Notes: generated by a model not told the origin, from the sequence alone. A DNA stretch of 64,000 nt from Epiperipatus broadwayi (GCA_028023455.1 JAQFVV010013075.1:62001-126000); one strand, 5' to 3'. Counted from the stretch's first letter, positions 11,138 through 24,830 are shown. Numbers and translations: made by a program.

Positions 11138-12770
11138 ATATCATATATTTACCTATTTTACATGCAGTAATAATATATGCTACCAACTGCAATACTACAA
11201 TAACTGAATTTGACTAACTTTTAGGATTTTAGTTTAAATATATTTCTCATATGACTAACTCAATTTGAAAAACGGCTGTGGAATTTAAACAACATGGTAT
11301 ATTGTTTATACTCCACTGCAAGTGAGAAATTAAATACATAAATACAAATACAATTTAATTAATTTAAAATATATAAAATCAAATTTTATTTCACTTTATA
11401 AAAAAAATATAATTCTTTCCATTTAAAACATTTCCCAACATCTGGAATATTTTAATCAGTGCTACTTCTTTTTTGAGTTTTTATAAAGGCATTTGAAAAT
11501 GATTAAGAATTTGATGCTTATTATAAATTTCCAATTGTTTTATGAAAAATTAAGTATTATAGAGCAAAAATTTCGTTTATATAAATTGACCAAAATAATG
11601 AAAGGAAATCATGAATAATTCATCAGGACATGGTGCATTATTTGTTGAATTATAAAACAAACACAACCAAAATTTTACATTTATATAGCAATAAAATTTT
11701 TAGTAATGTTGACTCAAATATACTTCTAAATTTCTGCTCGGAAATGTCATAATTAGATATGTAGTGTAAAATAAATATGAAGATGTTTGACCTTTTTATC
11801 AAACAAAAATCTGCTTGGTTGAGTGAGTTAAAACTCTAAACTTTTGATTGGTCAATTATAGAAAAAAAACAGTAAAATTATATTCATCTTTTAATATTAT
11901 ATTTGTTTTAGTTTTGTTTGTAAAAAGCAAGTTAATAATTTATCAGAATATGAAAACCTAAAAAAAAAAACACTTGTAACCTAATAGAAAATGTTGTGTA
12001 TATCATTGATTTTTTTCTCAATTTATGTTCATGTAAAAGTAAATAATTTTTACTAAAATCTTAACTATGTTTCTAAAATAATTTTTTTTCAGCATATTGT
12101 ATCAAAATAATTTATAATATAAAAAGAATACTAGAAAAACACTCTAAAAAATTCATTTTCATTTTCAAAATCAAAACAAAGAAGTTGAAGTGATGAAAAT
12201 TATTAACATGTGCTCCCTTTTGTTCAAAATGAACACCAATCAATCTAGAAAAGTCTGCTTTCTCCCATTGTTGTAACTTCAAATTTAAATATTATTAACT
12301 TTTTTACTTTAAAATAATTCTAGAGAGAGCAGCATCTTACAGTACTTTTTAAGCTTTAAAATGAGCATAAATTTGCTACGATAATATAAAAATTGATACT
12401 TTTACAGCAAGTTAAAACCATGCTCAAGTTTACTTGAGCCTAAGAGTACTGAAGAAATTCCAAAAATAGTTAGGCTTCGACTTTTATGAATTGTTACAGC
12501 TCCCTTATTTACAGGATATAGAAGTAGATTGCAGAGGACATAGACTATGAACATAATTTGAAACATTTTGCATCACACATTAATTCAAATGTTTATTTAA
12601 TTTGTTTTTAAAGAAATAAATATAAACTGGTACCAAAAGTTTTATTATTTAGCTATGTATTCATGTGAAGTTCATAAAATGCCCTTATATGGAAAGCTGA
12701 GTTATTACAATTTTAAATGCTATTAAATAATTATATATTTTAAATGAGAATAAACAGTTTATCTAGTAAT
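11138..12770. other. No gene recognised
   Basis: Long A+T-rich, CpG-poor stretch without supported coding sequence or clear repeats. Confidence 0.5.
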
Positions 12771-12773
12771 AAA

Positions 12774-13125
12774 TTACAAAATCCATTGGAATGCTGCACT
12801 GGATCTCTCAGCATTTTTTATGAGTTGTACATTAGAGGGGATTTGAACACAGACTTTCAAGCTTTCCTTAGCTAACCACTCTATCATATATAATGGATAC
12901 ACATGACCACACACGTGAAAAAGATAAATAATCCTTAATATACTTATTTTATATATTGGAATGTTATGATCTGAACCAACTGATGATTGCTGGTTCAGCA
13001 TGAAATATGTATACTGGAGTTTTTTTCATATATATTGGCTATATAAGATGATATGGATAGCTGAAGAGAACTGAAAGACTGTGTTCAAATTTTCTCTACT
13101 TGAATCTAAAGTCCAGTATATACAT
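12774..13125. repeat. Inverted pair of tRNA-like SINE modules
   Basis: On the minus strand, about 12893 to 12837 reads GAGTGGTTAGCTAAGG and then GTGTTCAAATCCCC, a good tRNA-like A-box and B-box pair. On the plus strand, about 13050-13105 reads ATATGGATAGCTGAAGAG and then GTGTTCAAATTTTC, a diverged version of the same head. The two heads point away from each other around a small hairpin, GAACCA...TGGTTC, at about 12974-12996. The segment is therefore either two SINEs inserted in opposite orientation or one palindromic composite element. Related sequence occurs near 40440-40630, with the same order of hairpin, spacer and plus-strand head. The minus-strand frame 12774-13001 is incidental. Confidence 0.66.
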
Positions 13126-13139
13126 TATACTTGTATTTA

Positions 13140-13980
13140 AACAACACAACTGTACATTGTTAAAATTTCATAATTTTGAATTATACTTAAAACATTTTTC
13201 TTCTCATAAATATTAAGTAATTAAATTTTGTAAACCCGTGTTAAAGAACCGTATCTATTTGTAAGATTACAACAATTCAAAATACTGCTCTGGGGCTATT
13301 AAAAAAAACAAATACAGAAAACAAAATAATAAAACATTTTCTTTTCATAAATCTTAAATAATTATATTTTTTTACAGCTGAGAAGAAAATTAGTTGTTTA
13401 TAAGCTCACAAAAATTAAAAATATTGACAGGGATATATTTAATTTTACAAGAGTTTTTTTCCCAATCCATCTAGGCATGCGTCACGAAATAAGTATGATG
13501 ATATTTAAAACATAAGAGATTTAAGAACCAGTAAATTTTGACTTATGTGAATTGGTATCATTTTTTAATTTTTAAGATATATACCATAAAGGTATTGCGA
13601 AGCAAGAAAACATTTTTGATATTGCATGTAAATTCAAAAAGTTGATTAAATTAATTTAAAAAAAAAACACACAAATTGTTATAAGGACTAGAAAAGCAAC
13701 TACTTTGTAAACTTTCTGAAAGAATTTTTCATTTAACATGAGTAATTTTACACAGATTAATTCAAAAGTTTTTAAATCAATATTTTAAAAGCATTTGAAA
13801 TGAAAATTACCACTACACACCTCCAAAATAATGAAGAATCTATCACATATACCACTGGGTGCTATGAAATTTTTTATGACTTACACAAAATTAAATTATT
13901 AGAATGTTACAATAAATTTAAAATATGTTTTCCTCTCATATGTATTAAATAATTAACTGAATAAAGAAACTTTGATATTT
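13140..13980. repeat. Diverged tandem repeat, about 144-bp period
   Basis: A motif of the form AACATTTTTCTTCTCATAAA followed by ATTAAGTAATTA occurs at about 13189, 13333 and, more diverged, 13921. Each is preceded by a stretch resembling TCACAAAAATTAAAAATATT or its variant. The first two are adjacent with a period of about 144 bases; the third is separated by unrelated sequence. It is old and its family is unknown. Confidence 0.42.
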
Positions 13981-16750
13981 CTAAACATACAATATTATAT
14001 AAATATACAATACAAGAACTCCATGTCAATAGTTATTTTAATAAAGGGGATATGAACTAGAAATTTTCTGCCAATCTTTATGATAACCATTTCAGAATAC
14101 TATTATCACTTTGTAAGATAATTTTATAATGTAGCACATTTTATTTTTTCATTTATAAAAAAAATATTTAAGTATAAATTCTATATATCGTCCACTAGTC
14201 AAAATCTTGTGAGTAATAATGCCAATAATTTGACAGCTTGCAATGACAGAATATACATTTATAGTTAATAATACAAAGTTCTTTTAACTATGTCTAATTA
14301 ATTTCTCATCTGATAAGGTCTAAAACAATTATATACATGTATATGTATTACTTTTTTTTCACTTGTAAGCAAAAACCAAAATTAATAAATCAATCAAGAA
14401 ATTGCCCTCAAAAGTTTATTATTTAACTCATAAAATTCATAGATATATCAGTTAGTTCATAGATATTAAGAATAAAGTTTTAAAATATGAATAAATCATA
14501 AAAATGAAATGAATAAATTTACTCTTGATGAAATTTTTCCCTAACAGTTGACCCTTTTATAGTTTGATTTGTCCGTAAAATGTAGCTATATTTCTGAAGC
14601 ACAGTAATAATCTTAAGGATAACTATTTTATATTCTAGTAAACACAAAAACCAGAATAACTTCCACAGGCTGTGAATTTATAAATGTATACATTTATATT
14701 TCATTGTCAAAAATAATAATAATAAAATAGTACTCCTTAATTTTAACTTTAGTCTCAGATGGAAATAAGACTTGGTTTTTCTCACACCTGCGAGGAATAA
14801 GGGTTAATCTGAAACTCAATTTCAGATATAATAGCAAGTAGAACTGAGAAATTATACTAAAATAAACGAAAGTAGGAGACAACACCTCATTTTATAAACC
14901 TTTGTAAATTATAAATAAAAGTCATATAATAATAAAAGGTTTAAAATAAAAACATAGCACTGAAGAATATATAAATAAAAGAAAGCAGCCAGCTTCCGTG
15001 GGCAGAGAAATTGTGGATGTGCATATTTGCCTTTTATGGTCAGGAAAAGCTAAAGTAAAATGGTTTAACATTGCTTTAATGTGTAGAAATAAGAGTGAAT
15101 TTCAAAATCAGCTTAAAATAAAGTGGTGGTATATGATTTTATTCAAATTTTTCTGACAATTAAACATGCCCAAGGAAAAAGGATATACATTATTTCATTT
15201 ACATATATCGTTATCCTGGATTTATTACAAAAATCATGATTAATTAACTTCTCTTTATTATTTGCAAAGATTTATAAAATGAGATACTATCTTTTATTTC
15301 TTTTTACTTAAGTATAATTTCTAACAACTATTTCTGTTATATCTGATTTGACTTTAAAATCTAAACTTATTTAAAGACAAGGCTTAAAGTGATATTTGTA
15401 TTCTCGAATTTTCTGACAAGTGGAGATGGATGCATTCATTTGTATTTTCAGAGGTCATGGACATTAGTCTGTTTTCTTTAATTTACAAATGAAATAATTT
15501 TACGAAATATAAAGTGCAATTGTTTTCTTGACAGGGTTCATTTGTGTTCTCGTCTACTGATACATTGACTAAATTCCAGCACTCTTATTATGATTATTCT
15601 ATTTTATTTATAATCTATTTACTGTTTTCTATAAATATTCTTTTTTGTTTTTATCTAGATATTCTCATCTAATATAATAGTAAATGCGCTAAAAGAATTA
15701 ACGCCTTTGCGATTTCTAATAAATAAAAAAATAATTATATAAAGGACATAATATATTTATAAAGCTAATGTTCATTACGTCTTTGATTTTATAATTAAAT
15801 TAATGAAAGGAGAATAATTTACTTGTTTATTTTTGGCAAAAACTATTACCGAGATAAATTTTTAAATGTTTGGCATAGTTAGTAAAACTATAAATATAGG
15901 TTATTCTGAAAAATCATAATTGGACATTTTAAAATTGGTTCGAATTGAAATGTCTTTTAAATATCGGTATATTTTTTAAAAGGAAATCAGATTTTACAAT
16001 TTGTTTAATCAAGATTCAAAAACTAACTCGTCTAAAAACAAAATATTTTTACCAATTAATATTTTTTTACCAATATTTTTTGCCTTTTTTTTAAAAGACG
16101 ATGTGGAATTTAATAACTAGATTGCTTATTATCGGGTATGTCTGTTTTTTTTTTATAATACTGTCATATCATTTGCAAAAAAACTCAGCAGTAGCTTCAT
16201 AATATACTAAGATAAAAACAGCTAATAACGGTGGGAGGAATGATGTATTTCTTAATTACCTTTAAAAAAAGTTTTATAACAATATTTTTTAAATTTCCTT
16301 TGTAATTCACGGTTTCATGAAAAGAATGGAAATTATATATTGCAATAGCATATCTGAATAAGATTATGTTTCATTAAATTTCAAGTAGTTTATAAAAATA
16401 TACAGCCAGTAAAGTTTTCTCGGCCTTGCTGTTTTAATCATTTAAAATTACGTCTCTTAATTTCTTTGCAAATAAGCACTTTATTATATTCTTATGCAAT
16501 ATACGAATTTGACCAAATGACTCAAAAATTTAAGATTCTTTTAAATTGAAGCTGACCTAATCATTTCAGATATTACATGACCTCCCAACAAACTAATCAT
16601 AGATTATTCATGAATAATTAGTTATCAGAAATTTGTATTGGCAAATTTTTGAAATTATATTCTCCATACCAGAATAGTAAAAGTATTATTGTATTTTAAT
16701 AATTGTCTAATATAATAAATTTAAATGATTAAATTCAAATATATTCTAAT
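13981..16750. other. No gene recognised
   Basis: A+T-rich sequence with no supported open frame. The portion 15380-16510 keeps noticeably more CpG than its neighbours, like 2.2-5.1 kb, and may be a low-copy or functional non-coding segment. Confidence 0.45.
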
Positions 16751-16762
16751 GTCCAGCTTCTC

Positions 16763-16787
16763 AGTGAAGAGAGCCATAGCTCGAAAC
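16763..16787 (+). ncRNA. Hammerhead-like motif, 5' side of PLE
   Basis: The string GTGAAGA is followed by a 4-bp stem GAGC/GCTC with loop CATA (16771-16782) and then GAAAC (16783-16787). This is the order of a type I hammerhead core: a CUGAUGA-like box, stem II, then GAAA. The first box differs from the consensus at two positions, so catalysis is doubtful. Stems I and III are not clearly closed. Its position upstream of a PLE coding region is what makes the call plausible. Confidence 0.42.
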
Positions 16788-17880
16788 CGAAATAGGGATG
16801 GGGGCCATCATGGATAAAGGGTTCAGATAATTTCTCTTGTAGCATTTATTATTTAAAAAATTCAAAATTATTGCTTAATATGGTAGCAGATAATTTAGAA
16901 TAAGCTTATATATAATATTTTTAAAAAATTCACTGCTTGTTAAATATTAATATTTACGGTTTTAATGATATTTTTAGTATACTTTTTAAATAATGTTCAG
17001 CAATTGATGTAATCAAACAAACTTTTAGACATAGAATATTACTGCCTAACCTACTATATTTAAAACTACAGAATAAGCTACAAATGATTTATATTTGATT
17101 TATGAAAGGATAAGACAAATAAATGTTATGACTCAAGAACATGGCCAGTTTCCATTCTTGTTTTTAATTGGTTGTTTGTATGAAGAATTAATCTCCATTT
17201 AAAAAAAAAAAAACATTAATGAAAAATTTCTTAAAATCATCTAATATTTATATAAGGGTGTATGTTTAAGAATTTAGAGTGCTAAATATTGAATGTAATG
17301 TATTGGTATTAACTTAAAGGAAGTGTCTATATATAATGAAGTGTCCTCTATCAACAGCATTTGTAATAGATTTTAAAAGCAAAGAGGATATTCTTTATCT
17401 TTTTTTCTTCTTTTATCTAGGAACTGTCTGCAATGATTTATTTAGAAGTAATGTATTATCAAATGCTGGAGCTAAAGATATTTCAATAATGTATAGATAA
17501 TTGCAATGAGCTAACCTACATTAAGAACTTTGTACTAAAATCATTATTACCAAGAATAAAAATGAAAGAAATTTCATACTTTCCAATTACATATGTTAAT
17601 TAAATTAAATAATATATAAAAATACATTTCTTATTGATTAAAAGTTTATTTCTTCTAGGAACATCATTGCAGATAAATTTTCTAGTTAAAGGGAGGAAAA
17701 AGTTAAGGAGTAAAACTTATTTGCCTTTAAAAGGTAATGTCATATGCTATAGTGAGAGAACATTTCAATTAAATATATACATTGTTGCAATATTATCTTT
17801 AAAATATATTGTCATATGTTATGGACAATGAATATTTTAATTATATATAAATAGTTGGAATGAATTTATATATATTATCA

Positions 17881-19546
17881 AAGAAAGAAAGACAAGCATT
17901 AAATACTATAAAATTGGACAAATCAATTGTTGTACTTCTAGCTGATAAAGGTAATGTCACAGTTGTTATGGATCGTGACATTTACCATAATAACATTTTA
18001 GATCTTCTTAATGATAAAACTAATAGATAATCAAAAAGAGATCATACTACATATTTGGAAAAAACAACAAAAGCTCTTATTAATATATCACCTATTGAAA
18101 CAGAGATAAAAAATAAAATAATCTCTCGTGAATAATCGTGTGTCTGTCCAAAATTTTATGGACTTCCTAAAATTCACAAACCAGATACCGCCCTTTATTT
18201 AAAAGTAAGTGCAATAGGATCTCCAACTCATATTTTAGCTAGATATTTATCGGAATTCATTAAACCTACAATCCCAACTATTAAATCATATATTAAAAAC
18301 TCTTTTCATTTTATTTCTGTTTTAAAAAGTTTAAAAATTAATGCTAATGACATTCTGGTCAGTTTTGATGTCGTGTCTTTGTTTACAAACATTCCAATTG
18401 ATGAAGCATTAAATATAATCTCACAACGTTTCAATTTACCAGACCATATTATTGCTTTGATTAAACATTGTCTCTTGAACACATATTTTGTATACAATGG
18501 ATATCGTTATATCAGGAGTAATAGCTGATTTATTTATGGAAAATATAGAAACTCGTGTTTTAGAATCATCATCTTTAAATCCTCTCATTTGGCTCAGATA
18601 CATAGATGACACTTTTGTCATATGGCAACATGGAAAAAATAAATTAGATGATTTTTTTCTTACATTTAAATAATATGCATCCTCATATTAAATTTACAAT
18701 GCAGACAGAGTCTGATGACAAACTCCCTTTTTTATGTTCTGGGCACCAGAACACCAAATAGTTTATCTTTTTCGATTTACAGAAAAAATACACACATGGA
18801 CAAATATTTACATTCTCATCATCACCAACTCTGATATTTTCTGTAGCCAAAACTCTTTTAAATAGAACAGTTAACTCTTCAGATAAGTGACATTTGAAAG
18901 AATAATTAAATCATATTAATAGTGTTTTATTAGCAAATAGTTATAATTATAAATTTATAAAAAAAAACTTATTTCAAGCCCAAAATGGACAAAATATTAA
19001 ACAAAAAAATGATAAATCAGCTATTAGGATTTGTGTTCCATATGTAAAAGGAACTACAGATAGTATTGGACTTATATTAAAATGCTATAATATAGATACA
19101 TCATTTTATACACATCAAAAGATTAGCAATATAATAACCAAGCCTAATGATTCAATCCCTCTTGAATATCATGGTGTTTATCAAATCTCGTGAAAATTCT
19201 AAAGCTTATTACATAGGTATGAGTATTCATCGCATCAGTGCTAGAAGAGATGAGCATGCTAATGCAGTTAAACAACACTCATTATCGTCATCGTCACTCT
19301 CACTCCATACTATACATTCAGGTTATAAAATTAATTTTTCTACTACCAGGATCATATCCAAATGTGATCATTTCTACCAGTGCAAAATTAGAGAAGCCAT
19401 TGAGATACTTAAAAGGCCAGATTGTATCAATAAGCAAGATGATACATGCAAACTTCCTCCTATTTGGAAAGATTTTTTTAAAAAAAACATTCTTAAATTT
19501 AACATTTTTGCTATTGGTGGAACTTTAACATTTTTTTCAAATCAGT
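17881..19546 (+). pseudogene. PLE reverse transcriptase / GIY-YIG endonuclease
   Basis: Translation in shifting frames gives the PLE order. LLADKGNVTVVMDRDIY (from about 17935) is the N-terminal block. FYGLPKIHKPDT (about 18151) is the fingers motif. LVSFDVVSLFTNIP (about 18357) carries the motif A aspartate. RYIDDTFVIW (about 18596) carries the motif C Asp pair. A SSSPTLIFSVAKTLLNR segment and a VPYVKGTTDSIG linker follow. The GIY-YIG domain then has GVYQIS, YYIGM (19207-19221), a RRDEH segment and RPDCINKQDDTCKLPPIW (about 19420). Stops interrupt the frame near 18028 and 18135. Between the NGYRY segment (18496) and IADLF (18523) the segment that usually carries the motif B Gly-Ser is missing, apparently by a short deletion. 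The largest open piece is 19147-19548. The encoded enzyme would copy the element RNA into DNA at a nick; this copy cannot. Confidence 0.88.
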
Positions 19547-19591
19547 GATTGTAGCACCTTCACAACTGTCTTTCTACCTTTTATCACCCAG

Positions 19592-19620
19592 TGGATGACT
19601 TGTGTGACCAAGTCAAAACG
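19592..19620 (+). ncRNA. Hammerhead-like motif, 3' side of PLE
   Basis: TGGATG is followed by a 5-bp stem ACTTG/CAAGT with a 6-base loop (19598-19613) and then CAAAACG, immediately followed by TCGGTAT. The arrangement parallels a hammerhead core but the conserved GAAA is changed, so it looks inactive. Its place just after the endonuclease coding region fits the 3' terminal repeat of a PLE. Confidence 0.4.
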
Positions 19621-19671
19621 TCGGTATATCAATATTTAAATTTTGTAACATGGATGAACCCACAAAATATG

Positions 19672-19746
<75 letters not shown>

Positions 19747-19756
19747 TATATATATA
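19672..19756. repeat. (TA)n followed by TTGTAACC
   Basis: TA tract with two AATA interruptions, preceded by ATGTTA and followed by TTGTAACCC at 19757. The same TTGTAA junction follows TA tracts at 30664, 42042 and 45891. Confidence 0.93.
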
Positions 19757-19764
19757 TTGTAACC

Positions 19765-20799
19765 CTCTCCAAACACCTCTTCTACCTTTCCTATCAAGAA
19801 ATATCTGGGATGCCAATTCTATTGGTAATAGAATAAACTACAAGTCAGATTTTGTTTTAAAAGTATTAATGAGACCCTTAAAATGCTGTCGTACCATAGC
19901 TTAGCTCAATTCAGTGCTACAAAGATCTATAAGGTGTAAAATGCATTCTAAATATGGGAGGAAATATTATGATTAATAAGAATAAAACATGTATTAAGTT
20001 CTAAGGTAAATTAATAATTAAAATTGGTCAAGTACTACCATTTAAATTTACAAGTTATAGTTTAACCTCATCTCCGCCTATCATCCAAATGCTTTGAACA
20101 ACCTCTACCGTGTGATAAAATTAAATTAATAAAATAAAAATGCAATACTGATTAATTCTACTGTATGATAAGTTAATATTAAATACAAAATAAAATAGAA
20201 CACTACTTAACTTTTGTTATACAGTAATTTAAAATAAATAACTAAATTAATGTCTAATCTAAATAATAAGGGAATATCTCAGGGAATTAATTTATTGCAT
20301 GGCTTAATTTGAAATCTATACTTTCCAGCAACTACTATTTATTATCATAAATGTAATGACATAAATTAACCATTATCCTAATAAAAATGGTAGTAGTTAA
20401 GTAATGAAACAACTCGGGTTCATTTTGATGTTAATTCTTCATCTAAATAATAACTGAGTAATAAAATTTTCAGAGAATCATTAAATAATCAAACATTTCA
20501 TATAGTGTTTGGATGAAGAAAAGCAACATCATCAAATCTGGACATATTCATCGTTAAATTATGGAATAGTGCAATCATATCATATTGTATATGTATGTGT
20601 GCATGTGTGGGAACATAAAACGCAAATGCTTGCCAAAGAAAAAATATGAGCAAAGTTTTTAAATAAATAAAACATTTATTACAAGATAATTAAATAAACA
20701 TTTGGCTTTCTAATTGACGCATTTACATGTTTTTGAATAATTCCAACATCAATGATTAAATAGTCTACATGAGAATAAATAACATAAAATAAATTTTCT
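19765..20799. other. No gene recognised
   Basis: A+T-rich DNA without supported genes. The sequence just right of the TA tract shows no homology that I recognise. Confidence 0.45.
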
Positions 20800-21160
20800 G
20801 GTATTTTATTTCAACATATGCCAGCTATCAGTCCAATTTGATAAGTTTATGAAAAGAAACATTATAATACTAACACTAAAATAGTAAAACATGAAACTAA
20901 ACTTCTTGGTATTTTACTTCGAATACACATACGTTACCAGCCAATTCTGATATGCTTAGGAAAATAAAACTTTATTTAAACATCACACCAGAATAATTAA
21001 ACAAAATTATTTTTACATTTTATTTTTAATATTTTCAAGCTATCAATTAATTCTGATATGCTTATGAAAAAGAAAACTTTATTAAACATTTGCACTAAAT
21101 TATAAAATGTGAAACTAAAATACTTGGCATTTTTACTTCAAATGCACATCAAAATATGAG
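20800..21160. repeat. Diverged satellite, about 108-bp period
   Basis: About three and a third units start near 20800, 20908, 21014 and 21126. Shared blocks are a GGTATTTTACTTC-like start, a CAGCCAATTCTGATATGCTTA-like middle (two of the units carry TTCTGATATGCTTA) and a GTGAAACTAAAATACTTGG-like end. The units are strongly diverged, so this is an old short array. Confidence 0.6.
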
Positions 21161-22657
21161 AGGGGTTTAAATGTATGAGTAAGAGGTCAAGCTATCCTTC
21201 ATAAATCAAATGAATAATTCTATTAAATGGTTGCACTTTCTTTTCTTTTGCTTGCTCATTCAAAATGAGAATGAAACAATCTGAGAGTTGATGGTATAAC
21301 ATTTAAAATAATTAGTATGATATGATTTGAAACATCGATTAAAGAATTACAAATCAGTGATAGATTTTCTTCATACCTTCCGAATAAACATCATTTTATG
21401 CATGTGTCTGAATTGTGCCACCTCCATAAGATAATTAACATAGATAAATCCAATCGGTTTACTTATGAAACCAAGAAATAAAATGTCATAATATGGATGA
21501 TGCCATGGTCAACCAAGCTGTAACACTAATTCTACTCCAGCTGTTCTGTGAGAAAAATCAATTCTACCTTCACTTTTTTTTATCAGCAAACTATCTTACA
21601 CTTGGCTATGAATAAATGCTGGGAAGACATTCCAAACGAATACATGAGGAACAAGAAGAATTTCTTATCTCTAGTCATTTAAATAACAAAATACAACAAA
21701 TCCCTAGCCTAATTCTGAGGCTTATATGCCATTGTGGACTTTGTCTCATCACTGAAAAACAGGGAAATAAGCTACTTTACTTCACATAGTATAACTATCA
21801 TAACACACAATTATTTAATCTGGAAAGTATAATCCACTCATGACAAATATTTCAATAAACAGAGGGCCAGTTTTCTCAATCCCTATAACACAATATATAT
21901 CATAAATGCTTTTTTCTATACAGTCACAAAATACATTTCAATCTAAGCATAAAAAATAATAAATTCACTCTTAAATAAATCCCTAATCCTTCCACTTTAT
22001 TTGGAACATCACATCATCCTAATCCGATTGGAAAATAAGTAAATAAGATTTTAATTCAGCAATTATGTAAATAGATTAAACAACAGACAGGTATACCCAC
22101 ATAATAATGCATATAATAATTTCAAATCACATTTAATAAATAAATACTGTAATGTCATTGATTAATAAGCTATGAAAAATGAATCTCTCATTATCTGACA
22201 AATTATATTTTAGATTTGAAAGATAATCATTACTACTAAATAAACTTCATCCTTCTAGCAAAGCAAAGGTAAATTAACTCATTAGTGTAATTGATATTAA
22301 CCAGTAATTGAAATAAAAGTTTCATTTGTGAGGAACTACAAATCTGTAAATTTGAAGCAAAATAATTATTAATAAATGGACCTTGTAATTTCTGAAAATG
22401 CAAAGTTATAATAATAAATTTTATGCATTTACCCCCTTCTCCATGAGGTGTTAGCTTCCTAATAGCAAACAGATATAACACACATATAGAAACACAGATA
22501 TATAATAGAAATTAAATTAAAATAATGATTAATTACCCATTACAATATTTCTCCATATTATACTTTTCTGAGATGTTCCTGAAGAAAGACATAATAGTTA
22601 AATAATAATGAAAAAATATAAGACAAATAATTGATCTACCTATGTAGCATATGCTAA
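21161..22657. other. No gene recognised
   Basis: No coding region is supported. Several moderately G+C-richer patches (21480-21780) carry no recognisable motif. The minus-strand frame 22236-22481 lacks any feature of a real exon. Confidence 0.45.

Positions 22658-23425
<768 letters not shown>

Positions 23426-23502
<77 letters not shown>
23426..23502. repeat. (AAT)n microsatellite
   Basis: About 25 uninterrupted AAT units, 580 bases from the larger array at 22671 and in the same orientation. Confidence 0.97.
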
Positions 23503-23503
<1 letters not shown>

Positions 23504-23644
23504 GCATGTCATAATAAGTTATATGTACACATCCTTTCATTTAAACTTTACTCATTTAGGGCTAGTAGAAATAATGAATACAGAGTTTTGAAATGTTTTC
23601 TAAAAAGGTTCAGCATAAATTTTCCAGAATAATAACAAGATTCA

Positions 23645-23775
23645 CACATTTCAATTATTTTTTTAATGCTATAGATTAAAATTGGGCAAAGGAAATTTAT
23701 ATATAAATACACATTTCAATTGTTTCTTTAATATTAGATGTTAAATTTAGGCCAAGCAAATTTTAAATATAGGCA
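23645..23775. repeat. 65-bp tandem duplication
   Basis: Two diverged direct units start at 23645 and 23710. Both begin CACATTTCAATT and continue through a GGCAAAGGAAATTT or GGCCAAGCAAATTT variant. Confidence 0.65.
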
Positions 23776-24439
23776 ATATGCATCCCAAATGATGATTTTA
23801 AATCTAAATTAGTAAACTGGAAATAAAGATATGCAACTTGTCTTTAAAGTTGTTTACATCTGCATCTTAGTTTTTTACTTTCTGCAGAAAAAATTCTTAA
23901 CTCTTTTCATCCAGAAAATGAATAGAAGTTTTTTATTTTATTTTAAGCTTAAACTATGAAAGAAACAACTTGTAGAGACAAAATTGTATTAATGAAAACC
24001 TTTTATGGAGAGATAATTGTTGAAATAAAAAAGCCAACTTTTTGTAAAAGTACCCCTATTTTATATCAGATTAAAATGCAAGCATTTGTTTATTCGACCT
24101 ATCCAAGGTGATTCAAATGTTTACTCTAGAAACAAAGATTACTCTGCCCACTGTACTGACATAATTAGTTATAAATATGCAAGAACTTTTCTCTCTTGAA
24201 AAAGAAAGAAAGAACTATCATTTTGTCTTTAAAAATATTAAATTGAACCAAGAATAAATCTTTTATACACAAAAAATAATTATCTTAGCAAATAAAATTA
24301 TTGATAGTATATTTGTCTGTTTGACACTTCATTGGTCCATTGATCCATTAATTCATCTAAAAGCTGGTTATCCAAACTATTGGTTATGAAATTAAATATT
24401 TTGCTGTGAAACATGATATTTGGAAGTATAATGGAGTAA

Positions 24440-24830
24440 ATGAATAAAAATGAAGTTGAAAGATGGCACAATTATACATGCACATCCATTAATGCTGTAT
24501 TACAGGTACTAAATTATTCTAATAAAAATGAAAGTTTCTACGATGATGAGTCAAACATTGTAACGGTCAGATTTGTCTATCTCGCTAACACACTGCAGAG
24601 TTCAAACCCCAAACATGAAGGTGAACACACTAGGAGAGGTTGCCTTCTAGATATATTAAGTTTGAATCTAAAGTCTAAATTCTACAGTGCCACCTACATG
24701 ACAATGCATCTGATGCTACCAATAATATATTCCTTTTACTGGTGCCTGGTGATCAGGGAGAAACAAAGAGACTTTATACTAAGATATAAGCTTGAACTTG
24801 CTAACTAACATCTATGGGTGGTACAAAAGA
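24440..24830 (+). repeat. SINE-like sequence with B-box
   Basis: At about 24565-24612 the strand reads GTCTATCTCGCTAACACACT and then GAGTTCAAACCCC, which resembles tRNA A-box and B-box regions. A TTTGAATCTAAAGTC block near 24660 matches the 3' part of the module at 13100. A TGCCTGGTGATCAGGGAGAA segment near 24743, followed by ACAAAGAGA, matches GGGGAAACACAAAGAGA near 53605. The long open frame 24440-24808 crosses all of this and is not treated as a gene. Confidence 0.5.

Larger units (their letters stand above)
16752..19671 (+). mobile_element. Penelope-like retroelement, copy 1 (decayed)
   Basis: The core is a reverse transcriptase followed by a GIY-YIG endonuclease, the order that defines endonuclease-positive PLEs. 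Hammerhead-like motifs lie at 16763-16787 and 19592-19620. PLEs are known to carry hammerhead ribozymes in their terminal repeats, so the element is provisionally drawn between them. The 1.1 kb between the first motif and the recognisable coding region (from about 17875) holds no clear PLE protein sequence and may be a degraded N-terminal part, an intron or unrelated DNA. The 3' side runs into a (TA)n tract. The element is dead, with several stops, frame changes and a deletion in the RT domain. Outer limits are uncertain. Confidence 0.7.

Noticed and set aside
24440-24808. 122-codon frame as a host gene
   Set aside because: It overlaps SINE-like sequence shared with other loci and shows no domain.
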